The notes: generated from the sequence alone by a model not told the origin. 64,000 nt of DNA from Rhizobium bangladeshense (GCF_001662075.1 NZ_LYPL01000002.1:310001-374000); one strand, 5' to 3'; shown: positions 55,778 to 64,000, counted from the first letter of the stretch. Made by a program: numbers and translations.

Positions 55778-57262
55778 GAAGAAGCTGCGCAGCTTGCGCG
55801 AATGCAGGGCTTCCTTCGGCATGGCGGCCAGCTTCTGCACGGCGCGGATGCCGATCTGCAGATGCTGGTTGACCTGCGTGCGGTAGAAGGCCGTCGCCAT
55901 GCCCGGCAGCTTCAATTCGCCGTGCAGCGGCTTGTCGGAGACGCAGAGCAGCGTGCCGTAGGGCACGCGGAAGCGGAAGCCATTGGCGGCGATCGTCGCC
56001 GATTCCATGTCGAGCGCGATGGCGCGCGCTTGCGACAGCCGCTTCACAGGGCCGCGCTGATCGCGCAGTTCCCAGTTGCGGTTGTCGATCGTGCCGACGG
56101 TGCCGGTGCGCATGATGCGCTTCAGCTCGAAACCCTCGTAGCCGGTGATTTCGGCGACGGCCGCTTCCAGCGCCACCTGCACTTCGGCGAGCGCCGGGAT
56201 CGGCACCCAGACCGGCAGGTCGTCGTCGAGCACGTGGTCCTCGCGCATATAGGCATGGGCAAGCACATAATCGCCGAGCCGCTGGCTGTTGCGCAGGCCG
56301 GCGCAGTGGCCGAGCATCAGCCAGGCATGCGGGCGCAGCACGGCGACATGGTCGGTGATCGTCTTGGCGTTGGAGGGACCGACGCCGATATTGATCATGG
56401 TGATCCCGGCATGGCCCTTCTTCTTCAGATGGTAGGCCGGCATCTGCGGCAGGCGGGCAAGCGTCGCATCCGTTTCCGGCCCGCTCGAGCCGGGCAGGGT
56501 GACGATATTGCCGGGCTCGACGAAGGCGGTATAACCGTCGCCGCCCTCGGCCATCTGCTTGCGCGCCCAGCTGCAGAATTCGTCGATATAGAACTGGTAG
56601 TTCGTAAATAGCACGAAGTTCTGGAAATGCTCGGCATGCGTCGCCGTATAATGCGACAGCCGGGCGAGCGAATAATCGATACGCTGGGCAGTGAACGGCG
56701 CAAGCGGCGAGGGCTCGCCCGGCGGCGGGATATATTCGCCGTTGGCGATCTCGTCGTCGGTGGTGTTGAGGTCCGGCGTGTCGAAGATATCGCGCATCGG
56801 GACGTCGACGAAGGCTGAGGTCGATGCTTCCACATGCGCGCCCTCGCCAAAGGCGAAGTGCAGCGGAATCGGCGTCGTCGATTCCGAGACGATTACCGGA
56901 ACATTGTGGCTCTTCATCAGCAGCGACAGCTGCTCCCTCAGGTAATGCTTGAAGAGCTTCGGCCGGGTGACCGTCGTCGTGTAGATACCGGGCGCCGTGA
57001 CATGACCATAGGAGAGGCGTGAATCGATATGGCCGAAGCTGGTTGTCTCGATGCTGACCTGCGGATAGAAGGCGCGGTAGCGCGAGGCGATCGGAGCGCC
57101 TTGGGCAAGCTCGGTGAAGTTCTGGATCAGGAACGCCGTATTGCGCTCGTAAAGTGCGGTGAGCGTCTCGACGGCCTTAGCGGGATCATCGAAGCTCTGC
57201 GGTTGGAAAGGAGGTGGGGAGGATGTGTCGAGCGGCGACAAAGGGGAGATTCGTTTGTTCAT
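55760..57262 (-). CDS. amn: AMP nucleosidase
   Basis: A 500-residue protein of normal Amn length. The C-terminal nucleoside-phosphorylase-type domain has MLGHCAGLRNSQRLGDYVLA and ALDMESATIAANGFRFRVPY; the N-terminal part is the AMN-specific domain. It hydrolyses AMP to adenine and ribose-5-phosphate, adjusting the adenylate pool. The start is ATG 57262. A small membrane protein gene lies upstream on the same strand. Confidence 0.95.
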   Translation of the reverse strand: MNKRISPLSPLDTSSPPPFQPQSFDDPAKAVETLTALYERNTAFLIQNFTELAQGAPIASRYRAFYPQVSIETTSFGHIDSRLSYGHVTAPGIYTTTVTRPKLFKHYLREQLSLLMKSHNVPVIVSESTTPIPLHFAFGEGAHVEASTSAFVDVPMRDIFDTPDLNTTDDEIANGEYIPPPGEPSPLAPFTAQRIDYSLARLSHYTATHAEHFQNFVLFTNYQFYIDEFCSWARKQMAEGGDGYTAFVEPGNIVTLPGSSGPETDATLARLPQMPAYHLKKKGHAGITMINIGVGPSNAKTITDHVAVLRPHAWLMLGHCAGLRNSQRLGDYVLAHAYMREDHVLDDDLPVWVPIPALAEVQVALEAAVAEITGYEGFELKRIMRTGTVGTIDNRNWELRDQRGPVKRLSQARAIALDMESATIAANGFRFRVPYGTLLCVSDKPLHGELKLPGMATAFYRTQVNQHLQIGIRAVQKLAAMPKEALHSRKLRSFFETAFQ

Positions 57263-57347
57263 GGCGCATTATAGAGAGTTGTTCTTGACAAGCAAACGAC
57301 GCACGCCGGCGGAATCCGATTTTTTATCCTTCCGTGTCTGATGCCGC

Positions 57348-57527
57348 TCACCGCACCGTCGGCGCGCAGAAGGCCCCATTTCTCTCCAGGCAGGTATAGG
57401 TCGCGCCGAAATGCGACTGCGTACCGCCGCCGCCATCATGCACGACGACCGCTGAAAATGTGACCGCGAAGATCGCCGCAAACAGCGTGATGATGCTGAA
57501 ACGCCTTGCCAGAATATAGAAGTCCAT
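57348..57527 (-). CDS. 59-residue single-pass membrane protein
   Basis: Too short for ordinary calling but well formed: ATG 57527, AGGG seven bases earlier, a membrane segment (SIITLFAAIFAVTFSAVVV, residues ~11-29) and a C-terminal part with two Cys (TYTCLERNGAFCAPTVR) that could form a disulfide outside the membrane. Codon third positions are G/C-rich. It is 85 bases upstream of amn on the same strand. Function unknown. Confidence 0.65.
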   Translation of the reverse strand: MDFYILARRFSIITLFAAIFAVTFSAVVVHDGGGGTQSHFGATYTCLERNGAFCAPTVR

Positions 57528-57675
57528 CTCATGCCCTCGATAGGCGACTTAACCGTGACATGAGTTTTGCCATGCGACGGCTGAACGAGTGCTGAGATGT
57601 CGGTTCATCCACCGTTCAGCTTGCTGGGCAGGCCCGAGCGGTCGCAACGCGATCGGAAAGCTGAGAAAGTTCGAG

Positions 57676-57701
57676 GCATGCCGGCATTTCGGCCGGCATG
57701 C
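57676..57701. terminator. Perfect hairpin beside the DUF2147 gene
   Basis: GCATGCCGGC (57676-57685) pairs exactly with GCCGGCATGC (57692-57701). It lies about 40 bases beyond the 3' end of the minus-strand DUF2147 gene and may stop its transcript, though the T-tract is weak. Confidence 0.55.
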
Positions 57702-57741
57702 TTGCGCGATTTGGGATGTTTGCTGCGTCGGCCTTATCGCG

Positions 57742-58080
57742 TCAGAGCCGTGTCCAGGTCTGCGACTTGCAGAGGATTTTCAGGACGCAGCCCTGCATCC
57801 GCAGCGAATTGCCGGAAACCTTGCCCGAGCCGCTATAGGTCTTGTCGGCGGCCGGATCGGTGATCTCCCCGGCGTAGCTACCGCCGGTGCCGGCAAGCGT
57901 GCCGATCTTCCGGCCGCTGTATTTGCCGGTTTTCAGCGTCACGCAGTAACTGCCGCCGCAGGCCGCGATCACCGCCGTTTCGCCAGAGGCGGTTTTCCAA
58001 TTGCCGACGATCGGCTCTTCGGCATTCGCGGTGCCCGCGATCACGGCGATGGCGCCGGCGAGAATGAAGCTGCGGATCAT
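57742..58080 (-). CDS. DUF2147 exported protein
   Basis: A 112-residue protein with a cleavable signal (SFILAGAIAVIAGTANA) and the DUF2147 beta-barrel start EPIVGNWKTASGETAVIAAC. Three further Cys (GGSYCVTLK, QGCVLKILCKSQTW) may pair. The family is a lipocalin-like periplasmic fold of unknown ligand, common in rhizobia. It is followed by a hairpin and preceded by 440 bases of noncoding DNA. Confidence 0.85.
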   Translation of the reverse strand: MIRSFILAGAIAVIAGTANAEEPIVGNWKTASGETAVIAACGGSYCVTLKTGKYSGRKIGTLAGTGGSYAGEITDPAADKTYSGSGKVSGNSLRMQGCVLKILCKSQTWTRL

Positions 58081-58524
58081 CTTTTCCTCCCTGATGTCCC
58101 TTTGACCGGTCGGGAAAATAACTGACGCGAACGTAAAGGTAAATACACGTGAACGCTATCGGCGGAGATCGCCGAAAGCTGGAAAAAAGCGAGAGGTCGA
58201 GGCGTTTAAACCGTCGTCTGCTGATTTCATGATGAACGATCGGTTTATTTTCGAATCTGAATCTTTCGTAAAATTGGAACGAAAACCCCTAAACTCCAAG
58301 GCATCCGATGTTTAACAAAAATCCAATTTTACCAAGTGTTTGCACTTTGTTTGTCTCTAGTTAATCATGCATTTTAGGCGTTTTTTGAAGGCCGTTCGGC
58401 ATAGTGAAGCCATCAAACGAGCGGGGCAAACCCGCCGAAACTGAAGGGCTGCAAGCCGCGATAGACGGCAAGGCCCCGAGGTAAAACAGGGTAAGTCATA
58501 AACAGGCTAACAGGGATAAAACCG
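58081..58524 (+). promoter_or_regulatory. AT-rich promoter region and structured leader of the Sel1-like gene
   Basis: About 440 bases without a gene. The first 300 are unusually AT-rich for this genome. From about 58428 the RNA could fold as GGGGC pairing with GCCCC (near 58428 and 58474), enclosing GGCTGCAAGCC, itself a hairpin. The core GGGCAAACC, then CGAAA, then GGGCTGCAAGCC recalls the first half of the c-di-GMP-I riboswitch, but the second half does not fit. AAACAGG and similar units recur near the start codon. Confidence 0.4.
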
Positions 58525-58794
58525 ATGGCACGCTTTGAAATGCACAATGCTGAAACGGCCACCATGGGTGGCGACAACAACAGCGCCGATGTCTTCTGCG
58601 AAATGGGTCTGATGTATGCGACCGGCCGCGGCTGCGCCGTCGATCTCGTCGCTGCTCACAAATGGCTGAACATCGCCGCAATCAAGGGCAACGACCGCGC
58701 CGCCGAGCTTCGCGCCGATGTCGCGGCCACCATGAACAAGATGCAGCTTGCCGAAGCTTTGCGCGCTGCCCGCGAATGGATGACGGTTCACTGA
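58525..58794 (+). CDS. Sel1-like repeat protein
   Basis: An 89-residue protein. It contains one Sel1-type unit (CEMGLMYATGRGCAVDLVAA then HKWLNIAAIKGNDRAAELRA), the helix pair seen in TPR-like adaptor proteins, and ends in a third helix. No signal peptide. In rhizobia small Sel1-like genes of this kind are common and probably bind partner proteins. The long leader implies post-transcriptional control. Confidence 0.85.
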   Translation: MARFEMHNAETATMGGDNNSADVFCEMGLMYATGRGCAVDLVAAHKWLNIAAIKGNDRAAELRADVAATMNKMQLAEALRAAREWMTVH

Positions 58795-58976
58795 AACCGT
58801 CTTCTGCTGACAGTCGACAGAATAACAACCTCGAAAGAGGGGCTGGCGGGGCGATTTGAAACGTCGATGCCGGGAGAAGAGCACCGCGGCCGGATATCCT
58901 CCACCGGCCGCGGTTCTTCGTTGAATTATCAGCAGATAGTCCGAAACCTGCTCACGCTTTTCGGCACCATACTTTA

Positions 58977-60089
58977 TCAGCCGATCACCTTCAGCACCTG
59001 CGGCAGCGCTTCCTCGAACAGTGCCATGTCGGTCTGCGGCCCGACGCTGACGCGGATGCAGCGATTGAGCGGCGCCACACCGGGCATGCGGATGAAGACG
59101 CCGTGCTCCATCAGCCCGTCGACGATCGCCCGCGCATACGCGCCGTCGCGGCCTGCGTCGATCGCCACGAAATTCGTCGCCGAGGGCAGCGACTCAAGGC
59201 CGTTTGCCCGGGCGATGTGGCCGATCCGCTCCCGCGCCGCATGGATCTTGCCGACCACCTCGATGAGATAGGCTTGGTCCTTGAGGGCGGCGAGCGCGGC
59301 GGCCGTCGCCAGCCGGTTCATGCCGAAATGATTGCGGATCTTGTCGAAGGCCTGCGCCGTGCCCGGCGTCGAGATAACGTAGCCGGTGCGGGAGCCGGCA
59401 AGGCCATAGGCCTTGGAGAAGGTGCGGGTGCGCACGATGTTCGGCAGGTCGATCAGCGAAGCGATCGACGGCAGCGAATGTGCGGGCCCCGTCTCGCTAT
59501 AGGCTTCGTCGAGCACCATCAGCGTCGTCTCGGGCAGTGCCCGGGCGAAGGCGACGATGCTGTCGGCGTCCCACCAGCTTCCCATCGGATTGTCGGGATT
59601 GGCGAAATAGACGAGCGGCGCGTTCTCGCGCCTGACGGCATCGAGCAGTCCGTCGAGATCTTCGCGGTCGTCGACATAGGGCACGGTCACCAGCCGGCCG
59701 CCGAAGCCGGCGACATGGAAATTGAAGGTCGGATAGGCGCCGAGCGAGGTGACGACCGGCGCGCCGGCTTCGATCACCAGCCGGACGATCTGGCCGAGCA
59801 ACTCGTCGATGCCGCCGCCGATGGCGATATTGGCGGAGGAGGTGCCGAGATGAGCGCCGAGCGCCTCCCTCAGCGCAAAATTTTCCGGATCATTGTATTT
59901 CCAGATATTGCCGGCTTCCTCGCTTATCGCCGCAAGCACGGAAGGGGCCGGACCGAAGCCATTCTCGTTGGCGCCGATGCGTGCCAAGACGGCACGTCCG
60001 CGTTGGCGCTCGATGGCCTCGGGGCCGACGAAGGGAACTGTGGAGGGCAGGGCGCTGATGAGGGGCGTGAAGCGCGAAAAGGCGGACAT
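58977..60089 (-). CDS. Histidinol-phosphate aminotransferase-like PLP enzyme
   Basis: A 370-residue class I aminotransferase starting at MSAFSRF (60089). Cofactor lysine K226 lies in RTRTFSKAYGLAGSRTGYV; LDEAYSETG and NPDNPMGS are the other conserved blocks. It is the HisC-like group; since a second hisC-type gene for histidine synthesis usually lies elsewhere in rhizobia and no his gene is adjacent, it may act on another amino acid such as an aromatic one. It is not in an evident operon. Confidence 0.85.
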   Translation of the reverse strand: MSAFSRFTPLISALPSTVPFVGPEAIERQRGRAVLARIGANENGFGPAPSVLAAISEEAGNIWKYNDPENFALREALGAHLGTSSANIAIGGGIDELLGQIVRLVIEAGAPVVTSLGAYPTFNFHVAGFGGRLVTVPYVDDREDLDGLLDAVRRENAPLVYFANPDNPMGSWWDADSIVAFARALPETTLMVLDEAYSETGPAHSLPSIASLIDLPNIVRTRTFSKAYGLAGSRTGYVISTPGTAQAFDKIRNHFGMNRLATAAALAALKDQAYLIEVVGKIHAARERIGHIARANGLESLPSATNFVAIDAGRDGAYARAIVDGLMEHGVFIRMPGVAPLNRCIRVSVGPQTDMALFEEALPQVLKVIG

Positions 60090-60161
60090 GCGAAGCCAGG
60101 TTCCCGGACATGTTGACGGTTGGCGCAACAATAGGCCGGGGTACGGCCAAGGCAAGCCAGA

Positions 60162-60593
60162 TTATTTCGACAGCTGACCGATGGGCGACGCTTGCGGGCG
60201 GAAGATCGGCGCACGCCGTGCATCGATCGCTTCCATGTTGCCGACAAGGAAATCGGTGCGCACCACGCGGCGCAGGACATCGGGATCCATCAGGTTAATG
60301 AACCGCACGCCGATGCGTTCCTTGTGACGGTAGACCTCGGCACACCCGATTCGATAGGCGAGGCCGAGAATGTTGAGATAATAATGTTTCGGCAGACCGG
60401 CGGTGGTCGAGACAATGAAGGTCGCGCCGCCTTGCGAGATATCGATGATCTCGGCGCTTCGCATCGAAACGCCCGTGAGGCACGGCCGGACGGCGACGAT
60501 ACGGGCGGGGCGCTTGACGTGGAACTCTTCCCATCGCAGGTCGTAAATAGCGGATTTGACCGTGGCAAGGTGTGTGGCGCGGAGCATAGTCAT
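60162..60593 (-). CDS. PilZ-domain protein
   Basis: A 143-residue protein from ATG 60593 with GGAG eight bases upstream. The c-di-GMP-binding features are RPARIVAVRP (an RxxxR-like start) and IIDISQGGATFIVS (the DxSxxG element), with RIGVRFINL at the end of the barrel. It probably reports c-di-GMP to motility or attachment machinery. A second PilZ gene lies at 62937. The 435 bases upstream, up to the host-attachment gene, begin AT-rich (its promoter) and hold no gene I can support. Confidence 0.82.
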   Translation of the reverse strand: MTMLRATHLATVKSAIYDLRWEEFHVKRPARIVAVRPCLTGVSMRSAEIIDISQGGATFIVSTTAGLPKHYYLNILGLAYRIGCAEVYRHKERIGVRFINLMDPDVLRRVVRTDFLVGNMEAIDARRAPIFRPQASPIGQLSK

Positions 60594-61028
60594 CTTGCAT
60601 TCTCCGTCAGGCAGGGCACAGTTGGGGTTCTTGCTCTGGTGCAAGCTGATCTTGCTCCGGCCAAGGTCACATGAATGTTTTGCGCATTCGTCAAATATAA
60701 AATGACAATTTTAACGAGTTTAAATTTTGTTCCCAAGCGGGACGCCCGATGTTCGCAATCGGGACGGGGCCGTCAGCCCAAAACCCTTTCGGCCAAGATT
60801 TCTGGCGATGAGATATGCGTCGGCCAGCGGTCGGCGCCGCAGCTGCCGGGCAACAGCGCCTGCACACGTTGCCGCGGCGGCGAAGGACGGGAAAGAAGCG
60901 AGGCCTGGAAACCGGACCGCCGCTCCCCGATTTTTCGACGCAATTTCTCGAACTCTTTCAAGGGCGGGACGTTCTGTCTTGATCGATGAAGCATGGCGCG
61001 CTTCGATGACGACAGCGAGGAGTTGAAG

Positions 61029-61475
61029 ATGACCGACGTCAGAATTCCCGGGAAATCATGGGTCGTAGTCTGCAATGGAGCGAAAGCCCTGATCATGCAG
61101 AATACCGGCGATGCCCAACTGGTGAACCTCAAGGTGTTGGAAACCCTGACGCAGCCGAACGAGCCCGATCGCGAGATCGGCACCGACAAGCCCGGCCGCA
61201 GCCACGCCGCCGACGGGTTCAGCCGCAGCGCTGTCGAAGAGACCAGCTGGCAGGAGCAGGCCGAAGCTCAATTTCTGAGACATGTGGCGGAACGAATGGA
61301 CGAGCTGTCCCAGGCAAAGGATGCACACCGCATCGTCCTCATCGCGCCGCCGAAGGCGCTCGGCACCTTGCGGCCGGCGCTCAGTGCCGAGACGCAGGCA
61401 GCGATTTCGACGGAATTGGCGAAAGACTATACCAATCTGCCGATCGACGAGATCGAGCGACATCTCGCCGCCTGA
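61029..61475 (+). CDS. Host attachment family protein (AtsE-like)
   Basis: A 148-residue soluble protein starting at ATG 61029, with GAGGAG six bases upstream. It matches the host-attachment (baeRF-like) family: SWVVVCNGAKALIMQNTG at the front and IVLIAPPKALGTLRPALSAE in the second half. The Agrobacterium member was linked to plant attachment; the fold is related to ribosome-associated release-factor-like proteins. Its precise activity is not known. It is followed by a double-palindrome element. Confidence 0.8.
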   Translation: MTDVRIPGKSWVVVCNGAKALIMQNTGDAQLVNLKVLETLTQPNEPDREIGTDKPGRSHAADGFSRSAVEETSWQEQAEAQFLRHVAERMDELSQAKDAHRIVLIAPPKALGTLRPALSAETQAAISTELAKDYTNLPIDEIERHLAA

Positions 61476-61548
61476 GACAACTAAGAGCAAAGCGTATTCC
61501 ATTCTCTTCGCAGCGGTTCGGCTGATGCCGTGATTTGCCTCACCTCAA

Positions 61549-61652
61549 CCCTCGCCCCGTAAAAATGGGGCGAGGGCCCGTGCCATACGAGGGTGGGCGA
61601 GGGGCGGAGAGGGTCGCGACTACCCCTTCGCCCCGTTTACGGGGGGCGAAGG
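61549..61652. repeat. RIME-like double palindrome
   Basis: Two large inverted repeats 60 bases apart: CCCTCGCCCC/GGGGCGAGGG (61549-61558 with 61567-61576) and CCTTCGCCCC/GGGGCGAAGG (61625-61634 with 61643-61652), both arms perfect. Two palindromes in about 105 bases between genes is the layout of Rhizobium-specific intergenic mosaic elements. It occupies most of the 300 bases between the host-attachment and LysR genes; nothing else is seen there. Confidence 0.8.
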
Positions 61653-61778
61653 ACGGTCGAGACCCGTGGCTCGACCCCGGTTGGTGGCGGCAGCCGGATG
61701 AGCTGCCGGATCCACCAGAAAAATACGAAAAACAAATGGATAGAGTGCTTTCCGCCAGTTCAGTAAATCTCTAATCCT

Positions 61779-62651
61779 CTAGCGGGGCCCGGACGGTCTC
61801 TGCCCGGTAAACAGATCTTCATGGCCGGCAAACAGTGCTGCCAGGCGGTCGATGACGATCCTGACCTCCGGCCGTTGTCGCTCATCGTCATGTGCGACGA
61901 TCCACATCTCGTAGGTCAGATCCTCGATGACAGGCCCGGCGCGCACGAGCTTGCGCTCCTGATCGCCGATGAAACAGGGCAGCACGCCACGGCCGGCCCC
62001 GCCGCGGATCAGGTAAAAGAGCATATGCGGCGTGTTCGTCCAACTGGTGATCCAATAATCCGGCTGTTCGAACGTCCATTTGTCCGCCGGCGTGATCGCG
62101 GTGTCGGTGCCAAGCGATATCCAGTTGCAATTGGTCTGCGCAAAGTCGGCCGCCTGGTAAGCGGCATGGGCCACTTTGACCGAACGGAGGATCGCGACGT
62201 TGCCGGTGTCCGGCCGGCTGTGGCGAATGGCGATATGCGCCTCGCGATAGGTGAAGTCGACGCTCGCATCACAGGTCTTATAGCACATGCGGAAACTGTC
62301 CTTCGGCGTCCAGACGCCGGCCAGATGATCGGCGATGAAGCGCAGGGTCCAGCTGTCGGCGGCCGTCGAGACGATAGGCAGCATCAGCACCTCGCCTCGC
62401 CAGTCGGAGATCGCCTGCGCCGCATCCTGCATCCGCCGGACGCGATCGAGCAGCTCCTGCCCGTCCTTGGCCAGAAGGTAACCGGTCGGGCCGCGGCTGA
62501 ACAGCGACCGGCCGGTCACCCGTTCGAGCGCCAGCATGCGCCGGCCTATTGTCGGCGCGCTGAGGCCGGTGCGTGCTGCCGCGGCCGAAAGCCCGCCGCC
62601 GGTCGCGACATGGAAGAAGAGTTGCAGATCGTCCCAGCTCGCATCTTTCAT
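61779..62651 (-). CDS. LysR-family transcriptional regulator
   Basis: A 290-residue regulator. The winged HTH is LQLFFHVATGGGLSAAAART and LSAPTIGRRMLALERVTGRS, and a periplasmic-binding-like effector domain follows. It is of the type that represses or activates a divergent gene; here the divergent frame is the small ORF at 62741. The target and coinducer are not readable from the sequence. Confidence 0.88.
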   Translation of the reverse strand: MKDASWDDLQLFFHVATGGGLSAAAARTGLSAPTIGRRMLALERVTGRSLFSRGPTGYLLAKDGQELLDRVRRMQDAAQAISDWRGEVLMLPIVSTAADSWTLRFIADHLAGVWTPKDSFRMCYKTCDASVDFTYREAHIAIRHSRPDTGNVAILRSVKVAHAAYQAADFAQTNCNWISLGTDTAITPADKWTFEQPDYWITSWTNTPHMLFYLIRGGAGRGVLPCFIGDQERKLVRAGPVIEDLTYEMWIVAHDDERQRPEVRIVIDRLAALFAGHEDLFTGQRPSGPR

Positions 62652-62740
62652 GGATGAAAACCCCCTTTCCCCAGCGCCTCTACATAACCAGCGCGTGAAG
62701 GCCTAGCTCAAATGCTCCAGCAATAGATGGAGGATAGGCA

Positions 62741-62986
62741 ATGCTTCTCAACTGGGTCATTCTCTTCGAGGAAGTCGAAACCCGCAGACGCCGCATGCGC
62801 CGCGATCCCATGGCCGATCCGCTCGATGGCCCGGAATGGCGCGGACTTCTTTGGATCATCCCGATCATCGCATATCTCTCCTCGAGAAGAGGCGAGAGGA
62901 GGCCGCGCCGCGATAAGGCGCCAATTGAAGGAGGCCTCAGGTTTCAAAGCTCAGTCGCAGCACGTGGTGCAGGAATTCCGGATTGA
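62741..62986 (+). CDS. Candidate 81-residue small protein
   Basis: It starts at ATG 62741 with GGAGG seven bases earlier. The N-terminus has MLLNWVILFEEVETRRRRMR and a short hydrophobic stretch (WRGLLWIIPIIAYLSS), the rest is Arg-rich. It overlaps the 3' end of the convergent PilZ gene by 50 bases, so the last third may not be real; an earlier or alternative end is not available. It is divergent from the LysR gene. Family unknown. Confidence 0.4.
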   Translation: MLLNWVILFEEVETRRRRMRRDPMADPLDGPEWRGLLWIIPIIAYLSSRRGERRPRRDKAPIEGGLRFQSSVAARGAGIPD

Positions 62987-63299
62987 GCAGCATGTTGAAG
63001 CTGACCGTCACCAATTCGCCTTCGCGCTTGACCATCGTGGCGCCGATCTCGTCGTGGATGCCGAGGATTTCGAGAAAGAAATGGCTCGGCATCTCCAGGC
63101 CCGGGCTGACTTCGAGCACCGCGCCGGCCAGCGTTATCGTCCGGATCAGGCAGCGCACCTGCGTTCCGGTGCTGAGGTGATGGCCGACGAAGATGATGTT
63201 GCCGGGCCTGTCGAGGTTGAATTCCCTGTACGCACGTTCCGGCTTGGGGTGTTCTGTGTCGAGGTGCATCTGAAAGGCCCTTTTAGCCTCCGCTATCAT
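62937..63299 (-). CDS. PilZ-like domain protein
   Basis: A 120-residue protein from ATG 63299. The barrel carries YREFNLDRPGNIIFVGHH and RCLIRTITLAGAVLEVSPG, a PilZ-like arrangement with a less conserved RxxxR; KREGELVTVSFNMLLNPEFL is the end. An ATG at 63269 is an alternative start. With the gene at 60162 it makes two c-di-GMP-related genes in 3 kb. The 320 bases upstream hold a possible 32-residue frame only. Confidence 0.65.
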   Translation of the reverse strand: MIAEAKRAFQMHLDTEHPKPERAYREFNLDRPGNIIFVGHHLSTGTQVRCLIRTITLAGAVLEVSPGLEMPSHFFLEILGIHDEIGATMVKREGELVTVSFNMLLNPEFLHHVLRLSFET

Positions 63300-63623
63300 A
63301 TGACAAAATTAGCACGAGATTACTGATAGCTGCTGAAGAACATCGTTAAGATTGAAGTCTCCTCGGGAGATTGCCGGAATACCGCATCGATTTCGGGCAA
63401 TTTTGCTCCAAATTTGTTCATTCCCGGTGCATCTCGGCCATTCTTGACATGTCGGCGACCTTAGCGCATACAAAGTCCCGGTTCGAGGCACCGGCCGCTC
63501 GCGGATGAAAATCCATGGTGAAGTCCTCGCGATCATGGTCACGGCCCCTTGTGCATGCTGACTGACGGCAATGCGAGCTCCCATCCACAGTCGAAGAGCA
63601 TGCCTTTTGCGAAGGCCCTCTCC

Positions 63624-64000
63624 ATGGCGACGACCTATCCCGGCATTGACGAATTGAAGGCCCAGGCCAAACGACTGCGCCAGGCGATGAACGATCGCGG
63701 CGCCGCGCTGACCCACAGTGCGGCGCTCGAAATGATCGCCCGCCAGCACGGCGCGCGCGACTGGAACACGCTGGCAGCGCTGGCGGCGAAACCCAATGCT
63801 GCTGCGCAGACACCCCTTTTCGTCGGGGCGCATATTCGCGGCCGTTATCTCAATCAACCGTTCACCGGCGAGGTTCTGGCGCTGTCGGCCTTGCCGGGAG
63901 GCGAACTCCACAGGATCACCATCCATTTCGACGAAGCGGTCGATGTCGTGACCTTCGAGAGCTTTTCAGCCTTTCGCCGGCGTGTGAGCGCGCAGATCGA
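63624..64000 (+). CDS. Glyoxalase-superfamily-like protein, N-terminal part (partial)
   Basis: The frame is open from ATG 63624 to the window end, with GAAGG eight bases before; an in-frame ATG at 63600 is an alternative. The first 125 residues start ATTYPGIDELKAQAKRLRQA, then HSAALEMIARQHGARDWNTL, the helical N-terminal region seen in rhizobial glyoxalase-superfamily (Glyoxalase_8-type) proteins, with the beta-rich part beginning near residue 60. It is cut by the window, so function cannot be confirmed. Confidence 0.6.
   Translation, partial: MATTYPGIDELKAQAKRLRQAMNDRGAALTHSAALEMIARQHGARDWNTLAALAAKPNAAAQTPLFVGAHIRGRYLNQPFTGEVLALSALPGGELHRITIHFDEAVDVVTFESFSAFRRRVSAQI

Noticed and set aside
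60675-60989. 104-residue plus-strand frame between PilZ and host-attachment genes
   Set aside because: No ribosome site; starts in the AT-rich promoter region and is Arg/Ser-rich throughout.
63418-63516. 32-residue minus-strand frame with GAGG upstream
   Set aside because: Very short, ends in a non-hydrophobic Met/Arg/Glu run, no family and no other support.

Overview
The window reads as a contiguous piece of a rhizobial (Alphaproteobacteria, Rhizobium leguminosarum/etli type) chromosome. The evidence is uniformly GC-rich coding sequence, a feuNPQ signalling operon, the cycHJKL-type cytochrome c maturation operon followed by degP, a two-component pair, glnE and a PleC-like kinase, a cluster resembling the rhizobial lipopolysaccharide galacturonosyl-transferase (rgt) genes, and rhizobial-type intergenic palindromes. 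I saw no rRNA, tRNA, CRISPR array, prophage or insertion sequence. One gene is cut at each edge.

Layout. 1-2 kb: tail of a lysozyme/chitinase-like gene, a Dabb-domain protein, an MFS transporter. 2.2-5.3 kb: feuN-feuP-feuQ (periplasmic inhibitor, regulator, sensor) and a lipoprotein. 5.4-13.5 kb: ccmI-ccmE-ccmF-ccmH with overlapping ends, then degP, a strong terminator, and an OmpR-type regulator/histidine kinase pair. 13.6-21.7 kb: glnE convergent with a PleC-like kinase, then pepN. 21.7-27.3 kb: two EamA exporters' first member, an orphan HTH-like protein, several very small genes, a family-4-like uracil-DNA glycosylase that has lost half its Fe-S ligands, and an Hsp70-like protein, ending in a tandem palindrome array. 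27.4-31.8 kb: RND efflux pump and its adaptor. 32-38.9 kb: phosphotransferase-like protein, SDR, an orphan gene, ETF-ubiquinone oxidoreductase, L,D-transpeptidase, an EamA exporter divergent from an Lrp regulator. 39-45.9 kb: mgtE with a structured leader, an MFS exporter, a diacylglycerol-kinase-like gene, and a divergent glutamate-polyamine ligase/aminotransferase pair.

46.2-53.1 kb holds three ArnT-like GT39 enzymes, one ArnC-like GT2 enzyme and a UPF0104 membrane protein. The GT2/UPF0104 divergent junction is present twice, so the cluster grew by tandem duplication. 53.0-55.8 kb is an ECF42-type sigma factor with three DGPF (YCII) proteins. Two divergent copies of an ECF42-like promoter (TGTCGA-N17-CG[A/T]C) lie in front of it, one of which drives a 70-residue membrane protein that I propose as a new regulon member. 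55.8-64 kb: AMP nucleosidase, a 59-residue membrane protein, a DUF2147 protein, a Sel1-like protein behind a long structured leader, a HisC-like aminotransferase, two PilZ proteins, a host-attachment-family protein, a LysR regulator and the start of a glyoxalase-superfamily-like gene.

Most of the region is housekeeping or envelope biology: periplasmic sensing (FeuNPQ, DegP with its two-component neighbour), envelope polymers (L,D-transpeptidase, rgt-like cluster), efflux, and cell-cycle/nitrogen control (PleC-like, GlnE). The least explained material is the ECF42 unit with its small protein, the leaders of mgtE and the Sel1-like gene, the duplicated junction and the set of sub-100-residue genes.
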